Source: Bacteroides intestinalis (lineage in GTDB: Bacteria; Bacteroidota; Bacteroidia; Bacteroidales; Bacteroidaceae). Taken from it: a stretch of 64,000 nucleotides of DNA. Location: positions 100,990-164,989 of the forward strand of contig NZ_QRZF01000012.1 in NCBI RefSeq assembly GCF_003464595.1, given 5' to 3'. The translations under genes and the position numbers were made by a program. The notes under the pieces were generated by a model that was not told where the DNA came from, ran no database searches, and saw only the letters and a program-made list of their open reading frames with translations. Positions 17,519 through 25,802 of this stretch are shown here, piece by piece (position 1 is the stretch's first letter; the number at the start of each line of letters is the position of its first letter).

Positions 17519-18439
17519 CTATTTGAACTTTTCCGCCACCATCCTGTACGTCGGAATATCAATTCCCTGTTCTTCTGCGGCAGCAATCATGTCAAAGAGC
17601 AATCCTTGCACTTCACTTTCGTGTCCCTTAGCCATATCCTTCTGCATGGAAGCGGTGCTTTCCGGGTCCAGCTTATCGATAACTTTGAGATTATATTCTA
17701 CAATGTCTTCCTTGAATTCAATGCCGAGTTTTGCACCCAATGCGGCACTTTCGCGGGACAACCCGATAAACGTATCGCGCACCTCTCCGGGCTTCTGTAC
17801 TTCGCCCATAGGCACGTCGTAGTAGGCTCCGGTGACAGCCATAGCGGAGATAAAAGACCACTTCACGAAAGTGTCCCGGTTGATGTCGGGAGATATCTCG
17901 GCTTTGATGCCGCTTTCCTGCAAATCCTGTTGGATAGTTTCCAACGTTCCACGGGGAACAACCGTGCCTTTGTGTGCACCGTAAACCAGACGGAATATCT
18001 TGCCCATTTGCGTGATTTCCCCTTTACCGGACACGAAGCCGACAATGTAGATGCAGCCGTCCAGGACCGTCACTCCGGGCACAAGGCGCTGGATGCGGGG
18101 ACCTGTACCGTAGACATTGAGAATAGGGATTACAACTGTGTCCTTATGGGCGGAGCGCTTTATCAACTCCGTTATCGAGTCTACGGAATAGCCTTTGACA
18201 CATACAAAGATGACGTCGGCTTTACCTGTATATTCTTCGGCAGTATAGGCTTTTATGGGTAGTGTGTGTGCGCCTTTCAAGTCGGAGTGCAGACGCAATC
18301 CGTGTTCGCGTATAGCAGCCAGATGTTCACCACGGGCAATGCAGGTCACATCTTTTCCGGTAAGGGACAGAAAGGCGGCGATACTGCCTCCCACACCGCC
18401 TGTACCGGCTATAAGGTATTTCATATTATTGTTCTCCAT
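17519..18439 (-). CDS. panE: 2-dehydropantoate 2-reductase (ketopantoate reductase)
   Basis: A 306-aa ApbA/PanE-family protein. The N-terminal dinucleotide-binding fold has GTGGVGGSIAAFLSLTGKDV (residues ~13-32) followed by CIARG, then a VIFVCVKGYSVD strand. The C-terminal helical domain contains the conserved K-W-S-F-I-S-A-x-A-V-T-G segment (about 188-200) with the catalytic lysine nearby. The reaction is NADPH-dependent reduction of ketopantoate to pantoate in pantothenate/CoA synthesis. A second possible start is five codons downstream. Since the family includes other ketoacid reductases, the substrate is inferred. Confidence 0.85.
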   Translation of the reverse strand: MENNNMKYLIAGTGGVGGSIAAFLSLTGKDVTCIARGEHLAAIREHGLRLHSDLKGAHTLPIKAYTAEEYTGKADVIFVCVKGYSVDSITELIKRSAHKDTVVIPILNVYGTGPRIQRLVPGVTVLDGCIYIVGFVSGKGEITQMGKIFRLVYGAHKGTVVPRGTLETIQQDLQESGIKAEISPDINRDTFVKWSFISAMAVTGAYYDVPMGEVQKPGEVRDTFIGLSRESAALGAKLGIEFKEDIVEYNLKVIDKLDPESTASMQKDMAKGHESEVQGLLFDMIAAAEEQGIDIPTYRMVAEKFK

Positions 18440-18450
18440 TTTGGAATATA

Positions 18451-19266
18451 CTATTTTATGTAGGTTTCTTTTTCCATATAATAAAGTCCTTCGCCGCGGT
18501 CACCGTTCTCCAGGTCTTCCAGTTCTACCTTGAAAACACGGTAAGGGAGTCCTGTCTTTGGATGCTTGGGGAGGTCTACGGTCAGTAGATAGGCATTGGC
18601 ATATTCGTTGGCATTAAAGTACTCTTTTATTTCCTGCTTCATCAATATCTTAACTTCTTCGCCATCTATCCAGACGGTGGTTTTCAGTTGCTCAGGACGG
18701 GGTGCCCATTGCGATTCTTTCGCATCTTTGCTTTGGCTTTCTTGTTTAATGTTGCCAAGAGTTTCACCGTGTAATATGGATTCGGGCTTGTTCTCTTTCA
18801 TCCATTGGTAAAAACGTGTCAGACTCATGGGGCGAACATATATCTGGTAGGCAGGCATAGCACCAGGGATACGGAAAGCATGCAGCCCATAGACCTCCAT
18901 GCGGTTGTAACGAATATCAAGCGTGGTATCACGGTCGGCGATAAAATTCCATGCCCAGAACTCCAGGCGGTGTTCCGTTTCGGGCAGGCCGTTTTTCATG
19001 GCGACGTGTGCATAAGAGGGAAGGTAGATAGAAGCAACTTTTTGATAGTTGCCTTTGAGCACGCGGGCGGTATAGTGTCCGTTTTTGTCAGTGATAGCCT
19101 CTATGACATTATTGGATTGTGGATTTTGCCACCAAACACAAGCACTGTCTATCGGTTGTCCGCCATAGTCTGTTACGCGACCGGAGATGGTCACTGAGTC
19201 TTGTTGCTGTGCATAGGCGACACTGCACAGAAGCATGAGGAATAGGGTAGGGAAGAATTGCTTCAT
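18451..19266 (-). CDS. Secreted protein with carboxypeptidase-regulatory-like domain
   Basis: A 271-aa protein with a cleavable signal peptide (MKQFFPTLFLMLLCSVAYAQ, no lipobox). Residues ~24-105 form a carboxypeptidase-D regulatory-like beta-sandwich (TISGRVTDYGGQPIDSACVW, then DKNGHYTARVLKGNY), as in SusC N-termini. The remainder (~110-271) is a charged mixed alpha/beta region I do not recognise. It is probably periplasmic or surface associated. It lies 11 bp upstream of panE on the same strand, but the functional link is unclear. Confidence 0.65.
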   Translation of the reverse strand: MKQFFPTLFLMLLCSVAYAQQQDSVTISGRVTDYGGQPIDSACVWWQNPQSNNVIEAITDKNGHYTARVLKGNYQKVASIYLPSYAHVAMKNGLPETEHRLEFWAWNFIADRDTTLDIRYNRMEVYGLHAFRIPGAMPAYQIYVRPMSLTRFYQWMKENKPESILHGETLGNIKQESQSKDAKESQWAPRPEQLKTTVWIDGEEVKILMKQEIKEYFNANEYANAYLLTVDLPKHPKTGLPYRVFKVELEDLENGDRGEGLYYMEKETYIK

Positions 19267-19294
19267 GGTTGGTTTGCAGTATTATTCTGTGATT

Positions 19295-19322
19295 AAATCG
19301 CCCGCCATTCGGCGGACGATTT
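19295..19322 (-). terminator. Hairpin terminator downstream of ychF
   Basis: A 12-bp stem with a 4-nt loop (AAATCGTCCGCC / GGCGGGCGATTT on the minus strand, one G-T pair) begins 18 bp after the ychF stop codon. The following T-tract is weak. Confidence 0.65.
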
Positions 19323-19339
19323 ATAATGAGTTCCGTAAA

Positions 19340-20443
19340 TCAGACGTTGAACCGGAAGTGCATGATGTCTCCATCCTGCACTACGTATTCTTTGCCTTCC
19401 ACGCCCAGCTTTCCGGCTTCGCGTACGGCGGCCTCGCTGCCATACTGGATGAAGTCTTCGTACTTGATAACTTCGGCACGGATGAATCCTTTTTCGAAGT
19501 CGGTGTGGATAACTCCGGCGCATTGCGGAGCTTTCCAACCTTTCTGATAGGTCCATGCTCTCACTTCCATTTCTCCGGCGGTGATGAAGGTTTCCAGATT
19601 CAGCAGTTTGTAGGCCGATTTAATCAGGCGGCTCACACCGGATTCCTTTAATCCTACTTCTTCGAGGAACATCTGGCGGTCTTCATACGTTTCCAGCTCG
19701 GCGATGTCGGCTTCGGTCTTGGCGGCTACAATCAGGATTTCGGCATTTTCGTCCTTTACCGCTTCGCGCACCATTTCCACATACTTATTACCGTTCACTG
19801 CGCTTGCCTCGTCCACATTACAAACGTACATCACCGGTTTGCTGGTCAGAAGGAAAAGTTCTTTGGCTATTTTCTGTTCGTCTTTGGTTTCAAACTGTAC
19901 GGTACGTGCACTCTTGCCTTGTTCCAGTGCATCTTTATATTGTATCAGTACGTCGTAAGCCAGCTTGGCAGCTTTGTCTCCACCGGTCTGTGCTTGTTTC
20001 TGTACTTTTTGGATGCGGCTTTCAATGGTTTCCAGGTCTTTCAGTTGCAACTCGTAGTCGATGATTTCCTTGTCGCGCACCGGGTTGATGCTTCCGTCTA
20101 CGTGTGTCACATTTTCATCGTCGAAACAACGCAGCACGTGGATGATAGCATCCGTTTCACGAATATTCGCAAGGAATTTGTTACCCAGTCCTTCACCTTT
20201 GCTGGCACCCTTTACGAGTCCGGCAATGTCCACGATTTCCACCGTAGTGGGTACGATGCGCCCCGGGTGTACCAATTCAGCGAGCTTCGTCAGGCGCTCA
20301 TCGGGCACGGTGATTACACCTACATTCGGTTCTATTGTACAAAAAGGGAAGTTTGCCGCCTGCGCTTTTGCGTTGGACAAACAGTTGAAAAGCGTCGACT
20401 TGCCTACATTCGGCAAACCGACAATACCACATTGTAAAGCCAT
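19340..20443 (-). CDS. ychF: Ribosome-binding ATPase YchF
   Basis: A 367-aa Obg-related P-loop protein. Seen: G1 GLPNVGKSTLF (residues 8-18), G3-region DIAGLVKGASKGEGLGNKFL, the altered G4 typical of YchF (YVCNVDE rather than NKxD, explaining ATP rather than GTP preference), and the C-terminal TGS-like domain with FITAGEMEVRAWTYQKGWKA and ending YVVQDGDIMHFRFNV. It binds ribosomes and takes part in translation and stress control. The length is normal for the family. Transcribed alone, with a -7 element at 20477-20484. Confidence 0.97.
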   Translation of the reverse strand: MALQCGIVGLPNVGKSTLFNCLSNAKAQAANFPFCTIEPNVGVITVPDERLTKLAELVHPGRIVPTTVEIVDIAGLVKGASKGEGLGNKFLANIRETDAIIHVLRCFDDENVTHVDGSINPVRDKEIIDYELQLKDLETIESRIQKVQKQAQTGGDKAAKLAYDVLIQYKDALEQGKSARTVQFETKDEQKIAKELFLLTSKPVMYVCNVDEASAVNGNKYVEMVREAVKDENAEILIVAAKTEADIAELETYEDRQMFLEEVGLKESGVSRLIKSAYKLLNLETFITAGEMEVRAWTYQKGWKAPQCAGVIHTDFEKGFIRAEVIKYEDFIQYGSEAAVREAGKLGVEGKEYVVQDGDIMHFRFNV

Positions 20444-20476
20444 TATCTATTTCGTTATTACTTTGTTTTCTGTCTG

Positions 20477-20484
20477 CAAAGATA
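20477..20484 (-). promoter_or_regulatory. -7 promoter element for ychF
   Basis: TATCTTTG on the minus strand matches the Bacteroides -7 consensus TAnnTTTG, 34 bp before the ychF start; no good -33 box at the standard distance. Confidence 0.5.
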
Positions 20485-20734
20485 GGTATTCTTCTGTTTA
20501 TTGCCTTATGGATTGTACATTTTTACCATTGGGAGGTATTTGTTTTCCTCTGGGAGTTAGTGATAAATGCGGGTAGGTTCGTTTTGAGGGAACGGGAATA
20601 GAACTTTATCAGTGAAATCCATATCTAAAATATATTTATAATCCGTGTAGAAATGAGTTAAAGACTACTGATGGACTTTTTTATTAGTTTGCTGATAATC
20701 AACGGATAGTATTTACCGACTGTTTACTGCAAGA

Positions 20735-20844
20735 TGTAAAAGCATTTACCGCTGCATGTAACGTCCTTTACCCCTTATTGTAACGCCCTTTACCTCGGTA
20801 TGTAACGCCCTTTACCTCGGCGTGTAAATGGAGTTACCGTGTGG
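20735..20844. repeat. Five-unit tandem array, 22-bp period, GTAA/TTAC palindromes
   Basis: Five 22-bp units begin at 20735, 20757, 20779, 20801 and 20823. Each starts TGTAA and has TTACC at positions 12-16, so it carries an imperfect palindrome (for example TGTAACGCCCTTTACC, identical in units 3 and 4) followed by a variable 6-bp tail (GCTGCA, CCTTAT, TCGGTA, TCGGCG, GTGTGG). The outer arms are conserved while the centre and tail drift. Confidence 0.85.
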
Positions 20845-21014
20845 GGGGAACAAAGTTATCATTTGGGGTAAACGGAATTTCCACGAAAGGGGAATGTATA
20901 CTTAAAGGGGAAGAAAGGTGATTCATATTCCGTCAGTAATAAATCAGACCGGCTAATCATGAGTGATTTAAAATAAAAATATGGCAAAATGAATCAAGGT
21001 AAATAATTTATAAC

Positions 21015-21022
21015 TATATTTG
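21015..21022 (+). promoter_or_regulatory. -7 promoter element for the 72-aa peptide/lipoprotein genes
   Basis: TATATTTG matches TAnnTTTG. Transcription from here would put the whole 21058-21300 inverted repeat in a ~290-nt leader. No clear -33 box. Confidence 0.45.
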
Positions 21023-21057
21023 CCCCATGTTCACTATAGCGTAGTGAGCTTGTTATA

Positions 21058-21300
21058 TTTAACAAAAGCGTTATTGAAATTATCTTCATACATCAAACTT
21101 CGCAACTTTGATTAACACTCGAAGATAATAACAACAACGCTCACGTCTTTGTTATATACCTGCATCTTCTTCCACGAGGGGAGGGGTGCGTCTATATACA
21201 TAATTGACGTGAGTAGCTGTTGTTTATCCGAGTGTAAGGCATTGCGAAGGCCTGATGTATGGGTAAACAGATACAGCGACTCACGTTTTTTTATGTTAAA
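21058..21300 (+). ncRNA. ~243-nt extended imperfect hairpin, leader RNA or structured element
   Basis: Nested complementary blocks share one centre near 21175: TTTAACA (21058) with TGTTAAA (21294); ATACATCA (21088) with TGATGTAT (21253); CTTCGCAA (21098) with TTGCGAAG (21242); ACACTCG (21115) with CGAGTGT (21229); GATAATAACAACA (21124) with TGTTGTTTATC (21218); CTCACGTC (21140) with GACGTGAG (21206); TGCATCTTCTTCC (21161) with GGGGAGGGGTGCG (21178) using G-U pairs; loop ACGA. It ends 18 bp before the peptide start codon. I do not recognise an RNA family; a transposon-derived hairpin is an alternative. Confidence 0.6.
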
Positions 21301-21318
21301 CTTTAAACAATTAAGTGT

Positions 21319-21537
21319 ATGACAACAGACAAACAAACCCAGAAAGAGACCTACAAAGCCCCTTCCATGGAAGTAATCAAAATGGAGAATGAAGGTGTAA
21401 TCGCGGCAAGCGGCGAAGGTTACAACCCCGTTCAAACGAAATCTTACTCTAACAGAACTTCTACAGGCAACTATGGCTCTGCATCAAGCAGTGATTTGGA
21501 AGATTTAATTAATGACATTCTCACCATAGAAAATTAA
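21319..21537 (+). CDS. 72-aa peptide with Bacteroidetes EGVIAASG-type N-terminal motif
   Basis: A small protein without a signal peptide. The first ~33 residues follow a pattern I associate with many short Bacteroides/Prevotella hypothetical proteins: K-E-T-Y-K-A-P-S-M-E-V-I-K-M-E-N-E, then GVIAASGEG. The remaining ~40 residues are serine-, asparagine- and threonine-rich, ending in an acidic helix (DLEDLINDILTIEN). This leader-plus-variable-tail layout resembles a processed or exported peptide precursor, but no function is established to my knowledge. It is translationally linked to the large lipoprotein gene: its stop codon overlaps that gene's Shine-Dalgarno sequence. Confidence 0.7.
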   Translation: MTTDKQTQKETYKAPSMEVIKMENEGVIAASGEGYNPVQTKSYSNRTSTGNYGSASSSDLEDLINDILTIEN

Positions 21538-21542
21538 GGAGG
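21536..21542 (+). promoter_or_regulatory. Strong Shine-Dalgarno sequence overlapping the upstream stop codon
   Basis: AAGGAGG, 9 bp before the ATG at 21552, and overlapping the TAA of the 72-aa gene. Strong SD sequences are unusual in Bacteroides, and this one supports coupled translation and fixes the lipoprotein start. Confidence 0.7.
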
Positions 21543-21551
21543 AACTTTATT

Positions 21552-24500
21552 ATGTTAAGACTACGAAAACTCATGCAAGTTGCCTGCACGGCAACTGCTG
21601 CTTTGACCGTATTCAGTTGCAGTCAGGATGAATTTGAAATGACCAATGGGAAAGGGAACACTGCCGCCATTACGGCAACTTTTGAAGGCGTAGGCAGCAA
21701 TACCCGTACCACGGTAAATGACCAATACCAGATTGTATGGCAAGAGTCCGATGCATTGGCATTGTTCTGTACAGACAATTCTAAAACGTCGCTTAGTTAT
21801 CAAGATGGTAAGGGAACAACCTCTGCGACTTTCACCGGAAGTGTAGAAAGTGGCAAGACCGCATCTTTCTCCGTCTATCCTGACCAAGAGAATATGAGTG
21901 TAAGCAACAATACACTGACCATGACTTTACCCGCTACTCTTGAAAAATATGCCGGTTCAAGCAACGGCCCGATGTATGCAAAAGTAACGGATGCTGATAA
22001 TTTAAGTGCTCTTTCTTTCAAGCATATGGCAGCCTTGATTAAGCTGACGGTAAATAAAATACCGGCAGATGCCACGACTTTCAAGGTTACTGCATCCAAT
22101 AATATCGCGGGAACTTGTACGGCGGATTTAAGTGCGGATTACCCTGTGTTAATAGTAAAGGATGAAGGTGCCAGCAAAACAATTACCGCTACTTTTACTG
22201 CTTCATCAAGTGTCACTTCGCGTAGTTTCTATATTCCGTTACCTGTGGGTACTTACCAGTTCATCACTGCCGAGCTGACGAATGGAAACGATAAGGTGTA
22301 CTTTACCAAGACTTTGAATAACAAGACGCTTAACCGTAGAGATTTGTTGGAAGTTCCGGCTTTGGACTGTGTTACGGTAGAGGCAACTACACCAACTGCT
22401 CTCAATGAAGCTTTAGAAAGTAGCGATAACCTCCCGCAGACAGCACCAGAGGACAAAATCACTACAGATATAGCAATAACAGGAGACTTTGCCACAGCAT
22501 CAGAAAACGCTGAAATCAAAATACCTGTAGTAGCAAATTCAGATATTAATCTGGCTTTCCAATCAGTTCCTGCTACGAGCGGTGGAGCATTGCAACTGAC
22601 GGATAAAAATAAAGAAAATCAAACGACTCCTGCTGAAACCGCTACCAATAAAGTTTCATTGGCAATTCCGGAAGTAAGTGATGACGGAACTTCTGCCCCC
22701 TCTGTTGCCATTGATATGCCGCGAACAACCGTTACACTTAGTGCTGTAGGTGCAAAAGCTACCTACAACGAGGTAACTGTCACCACCGCCAAGCAAACAT
22801 TAGTGGTAAATGCCGGCGTTACTGTTAAGAAACTAATCATCAAAGGCGGTAACGTAGAAATTTACGGAATAGTAGAAGAGTTGGTACGTGAAAATGGTAA
22901 CGTAGAAATTGTAGAAGTAGCCTCTTTTGAAGCTGCAAGCATCAAAACAGTGACTAATCCTGAGCACTTTAAATTCACTTCTACCTGGGATGGAATATCT
23001 CAGATAGAAGCTACAAACGGTAATATCTATACGGCTGCACAATTGGCATATTATCAATCGAAGATAGCCCCCAATAATGTTAATTATCAATCGCTTCCGG
23101 TTACATTGACTGCTGGAACAACTACTCTGTATGCTGATGTTGACCTTGCCAATAAACCGTGGCTGGGTATGGTAATCAATGGAAATACATTCGATGGAAA
23201 CAATCATACCATTAAGAATCTGAACATGGGCCAGTATATTATGAACCAACAGGAAACAAAATATACTCCCCAAGCTTGTATCGGTCTGTTTGCTGTTGTA
23301 TATGGTGCTGCTACCATCAAGGATATTACACTGGATAAAGTAACCATTCATCCCGATGCTTCAGTTTCTCCCAAATGGGTAGGTGCACTGGTGGGTTATT
23401 CAAGAGGTAACGTTACCAAGTATGAAAACTGTGTTGCCCGAAATGTGGACATCTTTACTCATGGTGCAACATCTTACCGTGTAGGTGGTCTGATTGGCTA
23501 TATCGAAGCATGCGGAGCAGCAAATAATACTGCTACAGCCACGCTGAAAAGCTGTAAGGTAGAGAATGCGACTATAGCAGCATCCTTCGGATATGGAGGG
23601 CTGGTAGGTTCCATGTATGACAGTGTGACGTTTGAGGATTGTTCTACAAAAGATATCACTCTGAGTCTGAACGGTGAATGTGATAACACTTACGGATATG
23701 TATCCGGCTTTATCGGAGATATCGCTAATAGTGGCACTAAGGCACGGACCATTATCATCAAAAACTGTACTGCGGATGCTTTAACCAATGAAACTGCTTT
23801 AAAGGTTCCGATGGGTGGTTGTAAATGGTGTGGTATTGTAGAGCCTGAATCTGTTCCTAACTTTACTATCAAAGTAACGGATAATAACGAATCTGAAAAA
23901 ACTTTAGTTGCTGGTACGGACTTTAATAAAGTCTATAACATACCATGGGATGGCAGCAGTTCCTTTGAGCCGAAATATGAAAACAATACTTATACCATCA
24001 CCGCTCCCAGTGAGCTGGCATGGATAGCCAAACAAGTAGAAAAAGGCAATACATTTGAAGGAAAGAATATTCTACTGTCCGCAGATCTGGATATGGGTAA
24101 TAAGAACTGGAAACCAATAGGTGATAATTCAGCACATAAAACGATTAACATGGATAAACAAGAGGCTGAATACGTGAAAACCGTGAAATACTTCAAAGGT
24201 ACTTTCGACGGCAACAATAAGACCATCAGTAATCTTATGGTCAATCACAAATATCCTGGAGCTGGTCTGTTTGGTAATGTGCAAAATGCAATTATCAAGA
24301 ATCTGAATGTCACTAATGCCACTATTAATGGAAGCTCCAAATGGACAGCTGTTATAATAGGCTTCTCCAATGGAAGTCTGACAGTAGAAAACGTAAAGGT
24401 CAGCAATTCTGAGATAAACATGGGAAGTGATACGGATGGTGCTGTAAAGCTGGCAGGTATTGTATCTTATATGAATGGAAACAATACTGAAGACATTCAT

Positions 24501-24950
24501 TTGAAAGGATGTTCTGTTTCTGATTTTACAATTGACGGTGGAAGTTATAACATTGCCGGATTGGCGGGGTATATTATTAAAGCCAAATCATTCATAATAG
24601 AAAATTGCCAGACAAGCAATATAACACTAAAGGTGTCTGATGCTAAATATGCCAATCGGGTGAACTATAGTTCTGCATTCTTTGGTTGCTTTGGCGTTAC
24701 AGCAAGTAAGCAAGCCTCTTCTGTTGTATTCAAGAATAATACAGTCAGTGGGACGTACACATATGATGGTACTGCAGTCAACTTGGGTAGTTTCACTATC
24801 AGTGATGCTGGCAAGGCAGATGACAGCGATTACAATACTTTTGTCTGTGCTCCACTATTCGGAGATTGTGATGCAACAAGCATGGACATTACTATTGATG
24901 ATAAAGTTTATACTTATAACAATGGGAAGTACATTCAGAAACAAAACTAA
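21552..24950 (+). CDS. Large fimbrillin/GLUG-like surface lipoprotein
   Basis: A 1132-aa lipoprotein (lipobox TVFSC, Cys about 23). Residues ~30-275 resemble the N-terminal domain of Bacteroides fimbrillin-like proteins (ITATFEGVGSNTRTTV, IVWQESDALALF, MAALIKLTV). Residues ~300-480 are low-complexity Thr/Ala/Val-rich strands. From ~480 to the end there are two large blocks of GLUG-like repeats, each opening with an LAYYQSK/LAWIAKQ segment, then a KPWLGMVINGNTFDGNNHTI or NWKPIGDNS...FKGTFDGNNKTI unit and several G-L-V/I-G-Y/S turns (VGALVGYSRG, VGGLIGYIEA, YGGLVGSMYD). It is probably a beta-helical adhesin or matrix protein on the cell surface. Confidence 0.75.
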   Translation: MLRLRKLMQVACTATAALTVFSCSQDEFEMTNGKGNTAAITATFEGVGSNTRTTVNDQYQIVWQESDALALFCTDNSKTSLSYQDGKGTTSATFTGSVESGKTASFSVYPDQENMSVSNNTLTMTLPATLEKYAGSSNGPMYAKVTDADNLSALSFKHMAALIKLTVNKIPADATTFKVTASNNIAGTCTADLSADYPVLIVKDEGASKTITATFTASSSVTSRSFYIPLPVGTYQFITAELTNGNDKVYFTKTLNNKTLNRRDLLEVPALDCVTVEATTPTALNEALESSDNLPQTAPEDKITTDIAITGDFATASENAEIKIPVVANSDINLAFQSVPATSGGALQLTDKNKENQTTPAETATNKVSLAIPEVSDDGTSAPSVAIDMPRTTVTLSAVGAKATYNEVTVTTAKQTLVVNAGVTVKKLIIKGGNVEIYGIVEELVRENGNVEIVEVASFEAASIKTVTNPEHFKFTSTWDGISQIEATNGNIYTAAQLAYYQSKIAPNNVNYQSLPVTLTAGTTTLYADVDLANKPWLGMVINGNTFDGNNHTIKNLNMGQYIMNQQETKYTPQACIGLFAVVYGAATIKDITLDKVTIHPDASVSPKWVGALVGYSRGNVTKYENCVARNVDIFTHGATSYRVGGLIGYIEACGAANNTATATLKSCKVENATIAASFGYGGLVGSMYDSVTFEDCSTKDITLSLNGECDNTYGYVSGFIGDIANSGTKARTIIIKNCTADALTNETALKVPMGGCKWCGIVEPESVPNFTIKVTDNNESEKTLVAGTDFNKVYNIPWDGSSSFEPKYENNTYTITAPSELAWIAKQVEKGNTFEGKNILLSADLDMGNKNWKPIGDNSAHKTINMDKQEAEYVKTVKYFKGTFDGNNKTISNLMVNHKYPGAGLFGNVQNAIIKNLNVTNATINGSSKWTAVIIGFSNGSLTVENVKVSNSEINMGSDTDGAVKLAGIVSYMNGNNTEDIHLKGCSVSDFTIDGGSYNIAGLAGYIIKAKSFIIENCQTSNITLKVSDAKYANRVNYSSAFFGCFGVTASKQASSVVFKNNTVSGTYTYDGTAVNLGSFTISDAGKADDSDYNTFVCAPLFGDCDATSMDITIDDKVYTYNNGKYIQKQN

Positions 24951-24970
24951 AATTATTTCCTAACAGTTGG

Positions 24971-24993
24971 GAAGGAGCCTCAAAAGCTCCTTC
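24971..24993 (+). terminator. Rho-independent terminator
   Basis: Perfect 8-bp stem GAAGGAGC/GCTCCTTC with a 7-nt loop, followed by TCTTTTC, 20 bp after the lipoprotein stop codon. Confidence 0.85.
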
Positions 24994-25028
24994 TCTTTTC
25001 AAGCTCCTTTTCCTGTAATTTCTATTTC

Positions 25029-25658
25029 CTATTTTTCTTGTTTTTCTTCAACAAACAACTGCTGAAAGATATGCTTCAACTGTGCCTCGTCTGCGATAAT
25101 CTTTTGTAGTTCTTTCAGTCGTTCCGCATTTTTAGAGTTTGGAAACCAAAGTTTCAGATATCCTCCGGGCGCATATTTGTCCATCAGATGTTGATGAAAA
25201 CGCTGATAGTGCCATTCTTTATCTGCTTCCGGTTGTTGTTTCAGTCCGTATTGTACAGTACGACGCAGAGTGATAGTAGGGTCTATCACACGATCTGCTT
25301 CTGCGACTATTCTTCCGTAGATGCTTCGTGGCTCGTGATCCGTAGATGCCCGATGATCTTCCACCGCCTCTCTCATGGTTTCTATTTCTTCTTCATTGAA
25401 CCATTGGCGGAGAGTGATATCCTGTTTCAGGATCTCTCCTGAGATGAGATGATGTGTGGCACGATCCCGGCAAAGCCCTGTATCATGGTATGCGGCAATG
25501 GTATATGCCATGCTTTCGTTCACATTATATTCCTTGGCAAGTGCGAGGCTTTCTTCTATAACGGTATGTACGTGTGAGAGGTTGTGCGCCTTGTCAAAGT
25601 GCTCGTAACGGGGAATAATCTCTGTTTCAATGTAGTGGGTTAGGGTAGCGGGTATCAT
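25029..25658 (-). CDS. HD-domain phosphohydrolase
   Basis: A 209-aa cytoplasmic protein with an HD metal-dependent phosphohydrolase domain: HNLSHVHTVIEESLALAKEY (first histidines, residues ~24-45), AAYHDTGL (the HD pair, ~56-57) and a later EAVEDHRAS and GRIVAEADRVID with the final aspartate. HD enzymes of this type act on nucleotides or phosphorylated metabolites; the exact substrate cannot be read from the sequence. A -7 element lies 23 bp upstream (25681-25688). It stands alone and is convergent with the large lipoprotein gene. Confidence 0.85.
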   Translation of the reverse strand: MIPATLTHYIETEIIPRYEHFDKAHNLSHVHTVIEESLALAKEYNVNESMAYTIAAYHDTGLCRDRATHHLISGEILKQDITLRQWFNEEEIETMREAVEDHRASTDHEPRSIYGRIVAEADRVIDPTITLRRTVQYGLKQQPEADKEWHYQRFHQHLMDKYAPGGYLKLWFPNSKNAERLKELQKIIADEAQLKHIFQQLFVEEKQEK

Positions 25659-25680
25659 AAATAGGTTTTGTTTAGGCAGG

Positions 25681-25688
25681 CAAAGTTA
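25681..25688 (-). promoter_or_regulatory. -7 promoter element for the HD gene
   Basis: TAACTTTG on the minus strand matches TAnnTTTG. It abuts the terminator hairpin of the DUF3836 gene (25694-25724). Confidence 0.5.
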
Positions 25689-25693
25689 TGAAA

Positions 25694-25724
25694 AAAGCCG
25701 AAATACATCACGTATTCCGGCTTT
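25694..25724 (-). terminator. Rho-independent terminator of the DUF3836 gene
   Basis: On the minus strand an AAAGCCGGAATAC stem pairs with GTATTTCGGCTTT (one G-U pair), loop of about 5 nt, followed directly by TTTTTT-type bases. Confidence 0.85.
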
Positions 25725-25802
25725 CACTTAGTGTACAAAACTTATAAAGGTTTCGGTTTGTTCAATTTGTTTGTTAGAATTTTAAGAGAGTATCTGTCGT
25801 TT

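Larger units (their letters stand above)
20444..21318. other. Large divergent intergenic region, 875 bp
   Basis: No gene is supported here. In order it holds the ychF promoter element, ~250 bp of unremarkable AT-rich DNA, a 22-bp repeat array (20735-20844), a stretch with four G-runs (20843-20910), a plus-strand -7 element (21015-21022), a short hairpin TCACTA/TAGTGA (21031-21047) and a very long imperfect inverted repeat (21058-21300) ending just before the start of the 72-aa peptide gene. Confidence 0.7.

Noticed and set aside
20735..20844. Possible CRISPR array (also considered for 5501-5610)
   Set aside because: The repeat part is only 14-16 bp, the variable part is 6-8 bp, and there are no cas genes; spacers of that length cannot be CRISPR spacers.
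20843..20910. Four G-runs as a continuation of the 22-bp array or a G-quadruplex
   Set aside because: Spacing is irregular (20, 24, 18) and loops are too long for a convincing quadruplex.
21058..21300. Retron msr-msd or group II intron
   Set aside because: No reverse transcriptase gene anywhere in the window and no catalytic-domain V-like sequence recognised.
21112..21435. Minus-strand 107-aa reading frame
   Set aside because: It overlaps the hairpin element and the start of the plus-strand peptide gene; composition is not protein-like and there is no start context.
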